From Caenimonas koreensis DSM 17982 (GTDB lineage: Bacteria > Pseudomonadota > Gammaproteobacteria > Burkholderiales > Burkholderiaceae_C): a DNA stretch of 64,000 nucleotides. Made by a program: the position numbers and the translations under genes. The notes below the pieces were generated by a model, which did not search any database, was not told the origin of the DNA, and saw only the letters and a program-made list of their open reading frames with translations. The stretch is taken from positions 124,001-188,000 of the forward strand of contig NZ_WJBU01000008.1 of the NCBI RefSeq assembly GCF_009646335.1, given 5' to 3'. Positions 61,986 through 64,000 of the stretch are shown piece by piece (position 1 is the stretch's first letter; every line of letters starts with the position of its first letter).

Positions 61986-63296
61986 ATGCCCGGCTACTCC
62001 GACCCCGGCTTCGACACGCTGGCCCTGCACGCCGGTGCACGGCCCGACCCGGCCACCGGCGCGCGCGCTGTCCCGATTCACCTCACCACCTCCTTCGTCT
62101 TCGAGTCGAGCGACCACGCCGCCGCCCTGTTCAACCTCGAGCGCGCAGGCCACGTCTATTCACGCATCAGCAACCCGACCAACGCCGTGCTGGAGCAGCG
62201 GATTTCGGCGCTGGAAGGCGGCGTTGGCGCCATTGCTACGGCCAGCGGGCAGGCCGCGCTGCATCTGGCGATTGCCACGCTCATGGGCGCGGGCTCGCAC
62301 ATCGTCGCGAGCACGGCGCTCTACGGCGGCTCGCAGAACCTGCTGCACTACACGATGAGCCGCTTCGGTATCTCGACCACCTTCGTCAAGCCCGGCGACA
62401 TCGACGGCTGGCGCAACGCGATACGGCCCGACACAAAGCTGCTGTTCGGCGAAACGGTCGGCAACCCCGGCCTCGACGTGCTCGACATTCCGGTGATCAG
62501 CGCCATTGCGCATGAGGCAGGTGTGCCGCTGCTGGTGGACTCGACCTTCACCACGCCTTACCTGATGAAGCCGTTCGACCTGGGCGCTGACCTCGTCTAC
62601 CACTCGGCCACCAAGTTCCTGTCGGGCCACGGCACCGTGATTGGCGGGCTGCTGGTCGATGGCGGCAGCTTCGACTGGGACAAGTCAGGCAAGTTCGCGG
62701 AGTTGACGCAGGCCTACGAAGGCTTTCACAACATGGTGTTCAGCGAAGAGTCCACCGTGGGCGCCTTCTTGCTGCGGGCGCGCCGCGAAGGCCTGCGCGA
62801 CTTCGGCGCATCGATGAGCCCGCACACGGCCTGGCTGATCTTGCAAGGCATAGAAACGCTGTCGCTGCGCATGGACAGGCACATGACCAACACGCGCAAG
62901 GTGGTGGAGTTTCTGGCCTCGCACCCACTGGTGGGGCGCGTCGGGCATCCGATGCTCGAATCTCACCCGAGCTACGCGCTGGCGCAAAAGCTGTTGCCGC
63001 GCGGCGCCGGCTCGGTGTTCAGCTTCGACATCAAGGGCCATCGCGAACAAGGCAAGAAATTTGTCGAAACGCTGAAGGTGTTCAGCCACCTCGCCAATGT
63101 GGGCGACTGCCGCTCGCTGGTGATTCACCCGGCGAGCACAACGCACTTCCGCATGAGCGACGACGCGCTCGTGAACGCTGGCATCACGCAGGGAACGATT
63201 CGCCTGTCGATTGGCCTGGAAGATGCCGACGACCTCATTGAAGACCTCAAGCGCGCGCTGAAGGCCGCTGAGAAGGCGGGCGAAAGGGCGGCCTGA
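61986..63296 (+). CDS. metY: O-acetylhomoserine sulfhydrylase-type PLP enzyme
   Basis: The 436-aa protein is of the Cys/Met-metabolism PLP family: RISNPTNAVLEQRISALEGG, SGQAALHLAIATLMGAG, and VYHSATKFLSGHG with the PLP lysine K210. Length and the DFGASMSPHTAWLILQGIETLSLRMDRH region fit MetY rather than MetB. It makes homocysteine from O-acetylhomoserine and sulfide. The start at 61986 follows GAGGAGACACAACGC. The next gene begins 2 bp after its stop, so both are probably one transcript. Confidence 0.95.
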   Translation: MPGYSDPGFDTLALHAGARPDPATGARAVPIHLTTSFVFESSDHAAALFNLERAGHVYSRISNPTNAVLEQRISALEGGVGAIATASGQAALHLAIATLMGAGSHIVASTALYGGSQNLLHYTMSRFGISTTFVKPGDIDGWRNAIRPDTKLLFGETVGNPGLDVLDIPVISAIAHEAGVPLLVDSTFTTPYLMKPFDLGADLVYHSATKFLSGHGTVIGGLLVDGGSFDWDKSGKFAELTQAYEGFHNMVFSEESTVGAFLLRARREGLRDFGASMSPHTAWLILQGIETLSLRMDRHMTNTRKVVEFLASHPLVGRVGHPMLESHPSYALAQKLLPRGAGSVFSFDIKGHREQGKKFVETLKVFSHLANVGDCRSLVIHPASTTHFRMSDDALVNAGITQGTIRLSIGLEDADDLIEDLKRALKAAEKAGERAA

Positions 63297-63297
63297 C

Positions 63298-64000
63298 ATG
63301 TACCTCAACGTCAACGGCCACAACACCTTCTGCTACACGGGCGGCAAGCCCTTCGATGCGGCCAAGCCCACTGTGGTGTTCATCCACGGCGTGCTCAACG
63401 ACCACAGCGTGTGGATCTTGCAGACGCGCTACTTCGCGCACCACGGCTGGAACGTGCTCGCACCCGACTTGCCGGGGCACTGCAAAAGCGAAGGCGAGCC
63501 GCCGCAGACGGTGGAAGAAGCAGCGCAGTTCATCCTCGCCTTGCTCGACGCAGCGGGCGTGAAGCGTGCGGCGCTGGTGGGCCACAGCTTTGGCTCGCTC
63601 ACGGCGGTTGAGGCTGCCGCCATGGCACCGGATCGCGTGACGCACCTTGTGATGGTGGGCACTGCTTTCCCGATGAAGGTGTCGCCCGCGCTGCTCGACA
63701 GCTCGCTGAATTCGCCGATGAAGGCGATCGACATGGTCAACACGTTTTCGCATTCGATGCTGGCGCCGCCGCCGTCATCACTCGGGCCGGGCACGTGGCT
63801 GTATGGCGGCTCGCGCGCGCTGATGCGCCGCGTGCTGGCGAGCAATGCCAAGGTGAATGTGTTCCACCGCGGCTTCAAGGCGTGCGACGACTATCGCGGC
63901 GGTGAAGTGGCGATGGAGAAGGTGAAGTGCCCCGTGCTTTTCATCCTTGGCAAGAGCGACTCCATGACGCTGCCGCGCATGGCGCAGCCGCTGCAGGCGA
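63298..64000 (+). CDS. Alpha/beta hydrolase, 3' end cut by window edge
   Basis: The visible 234 residues have the alpha/beta hydrolase fold: FIHGVLNDHSVW oxyanion region, LAPDLPGHCKS, and LVGHSFGSLTAVEAAAM with the nucleophile Ser in GHSFG. The Asp and His of the triad should lie further right. It starts 1 bp after the metY stop (TGACATG), so it is very likely co-transcribed. An acyl-homoserine esterase or a general lipase-like role are both possible; I cannot decide. Confidence 0.9.
   Translation, partial: MYLNVNGHNTFCYTGGKPFDAAKPTVVFIHGVLNDHSVWILQTRYFAHHGWNVLAPDLPGHCKSEGEPPQTVEEAAQFILALLDAAGVKRAALVGHSFGSLTAVEAAAMAPDRVTHLVMVGTAFPMKVSPALLDSSLNSPMKAIDMVNTFSHSMLAPPPSSLGPGTWLYGGSRALMRRVLASNAKVNVFHRGFKACDDYRGGEVAMEKVKCPVLFILGKSDSMTLPRMAQPLQA

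Overview
The window is GC-rich and gene-dense, with about 52 protein genes, one tRNA and a tandem glycine riboswitch. The gene set suggests a betaproteobacterium of the order Burkholderiales, probably Comamonadaceae or a close relative: an imuA-imuB-dnaE2 mutasome, several TAXI-type solute-binding proteins, intracellular PHA depolymerase, class II ribonucleotide reductase, CaiB-type and two-subunit CoA transferases and Anr/FNR-type sites. This placement is inferred from gene content alone.

Left end (1-4.5 kb), all on the minus strand: a truncated PLD-SNF2 helicase, a WYL-domain regulator, a DUF3293 protein and a winged-helix/nucleotidyltransferase protein. This looks like an accessory, defence- or toxin-antitoxin-like cluster. 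From 4.5 to 16.1 kb: a secreted amidase coupled to a membrane-anchored TAXI protein, a small exported protein, a giant AsmA/DUF748-like envelope protein, tRNA-Gly(CCC), an OmpW porin, and a nitronate monooxygenase-class II RNR operon. Both ompW and the nmo-nrdJ operon have FNR/Anr-type boxes, so this part looks like an oxygen-limitation module.

16.3-24.6 kb is filled by two tandem giant paralogues of 1275 and 1422 aa. They are built from a variant RTX repeat centred on MYGDA and end in a typical type I secretion-like C-terminus. A third, more classical RTX-like protein lies at 35.6-36.8 kb. No type I secretion genes are in the window.

24.7-31.7 kb: a glycosyltransferase, then the SOS mutasome (dnaE2, imuB, imuA). 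A LexA box is shared with a divergent 3-methyladenine DNA glycosylase. 31.7-40.7 kb: CoA transferases with a divergent PAS-LuxR regulator, a deacylase-like metallohydrolase, a carboxymuconolactone decarboxylase-like protein, and a Ser/Thr kinase-USP fusion coupled to a metallophosphoesterase.

40.8-50.1 kb: two unrecognised proteins with disordered N-termini, each preceded by a GGAAC-type ECF/HrpL-like promoter motif. Between them are fatty-acid and redox genes (AhpD-like, thioesterase, SDR, ETF-quinone oxidoreductase) and two further coupled TAXI-like membrane proteins. 50.1-54.9 kb is the glycine-cleavage operon gcvT-gcvH-gcvP under a tandem glycine riboswitch. The right end holds a TauE/SafE permease, two stand-alone receiver proteins, a DsbA-like protein, aroC, a cupin, a GST, PHA depolymerase, a CBS protein, O-acetylhomoserine sulfhydrylase and a truncated alpha/beta hydrolase. 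A cloverleaf-like inverted-repeat element lies between aroC and the DsbA gene.

The best candidates for something undescribed are the tandem MYGDA-repeat giants, the winged-helix-nucleotidyltransferase/DUF3293 pair, the three TAXI proteins with a conserved cytosolic tail and no permease, and the two GGAAC-promoter orphan proteins.
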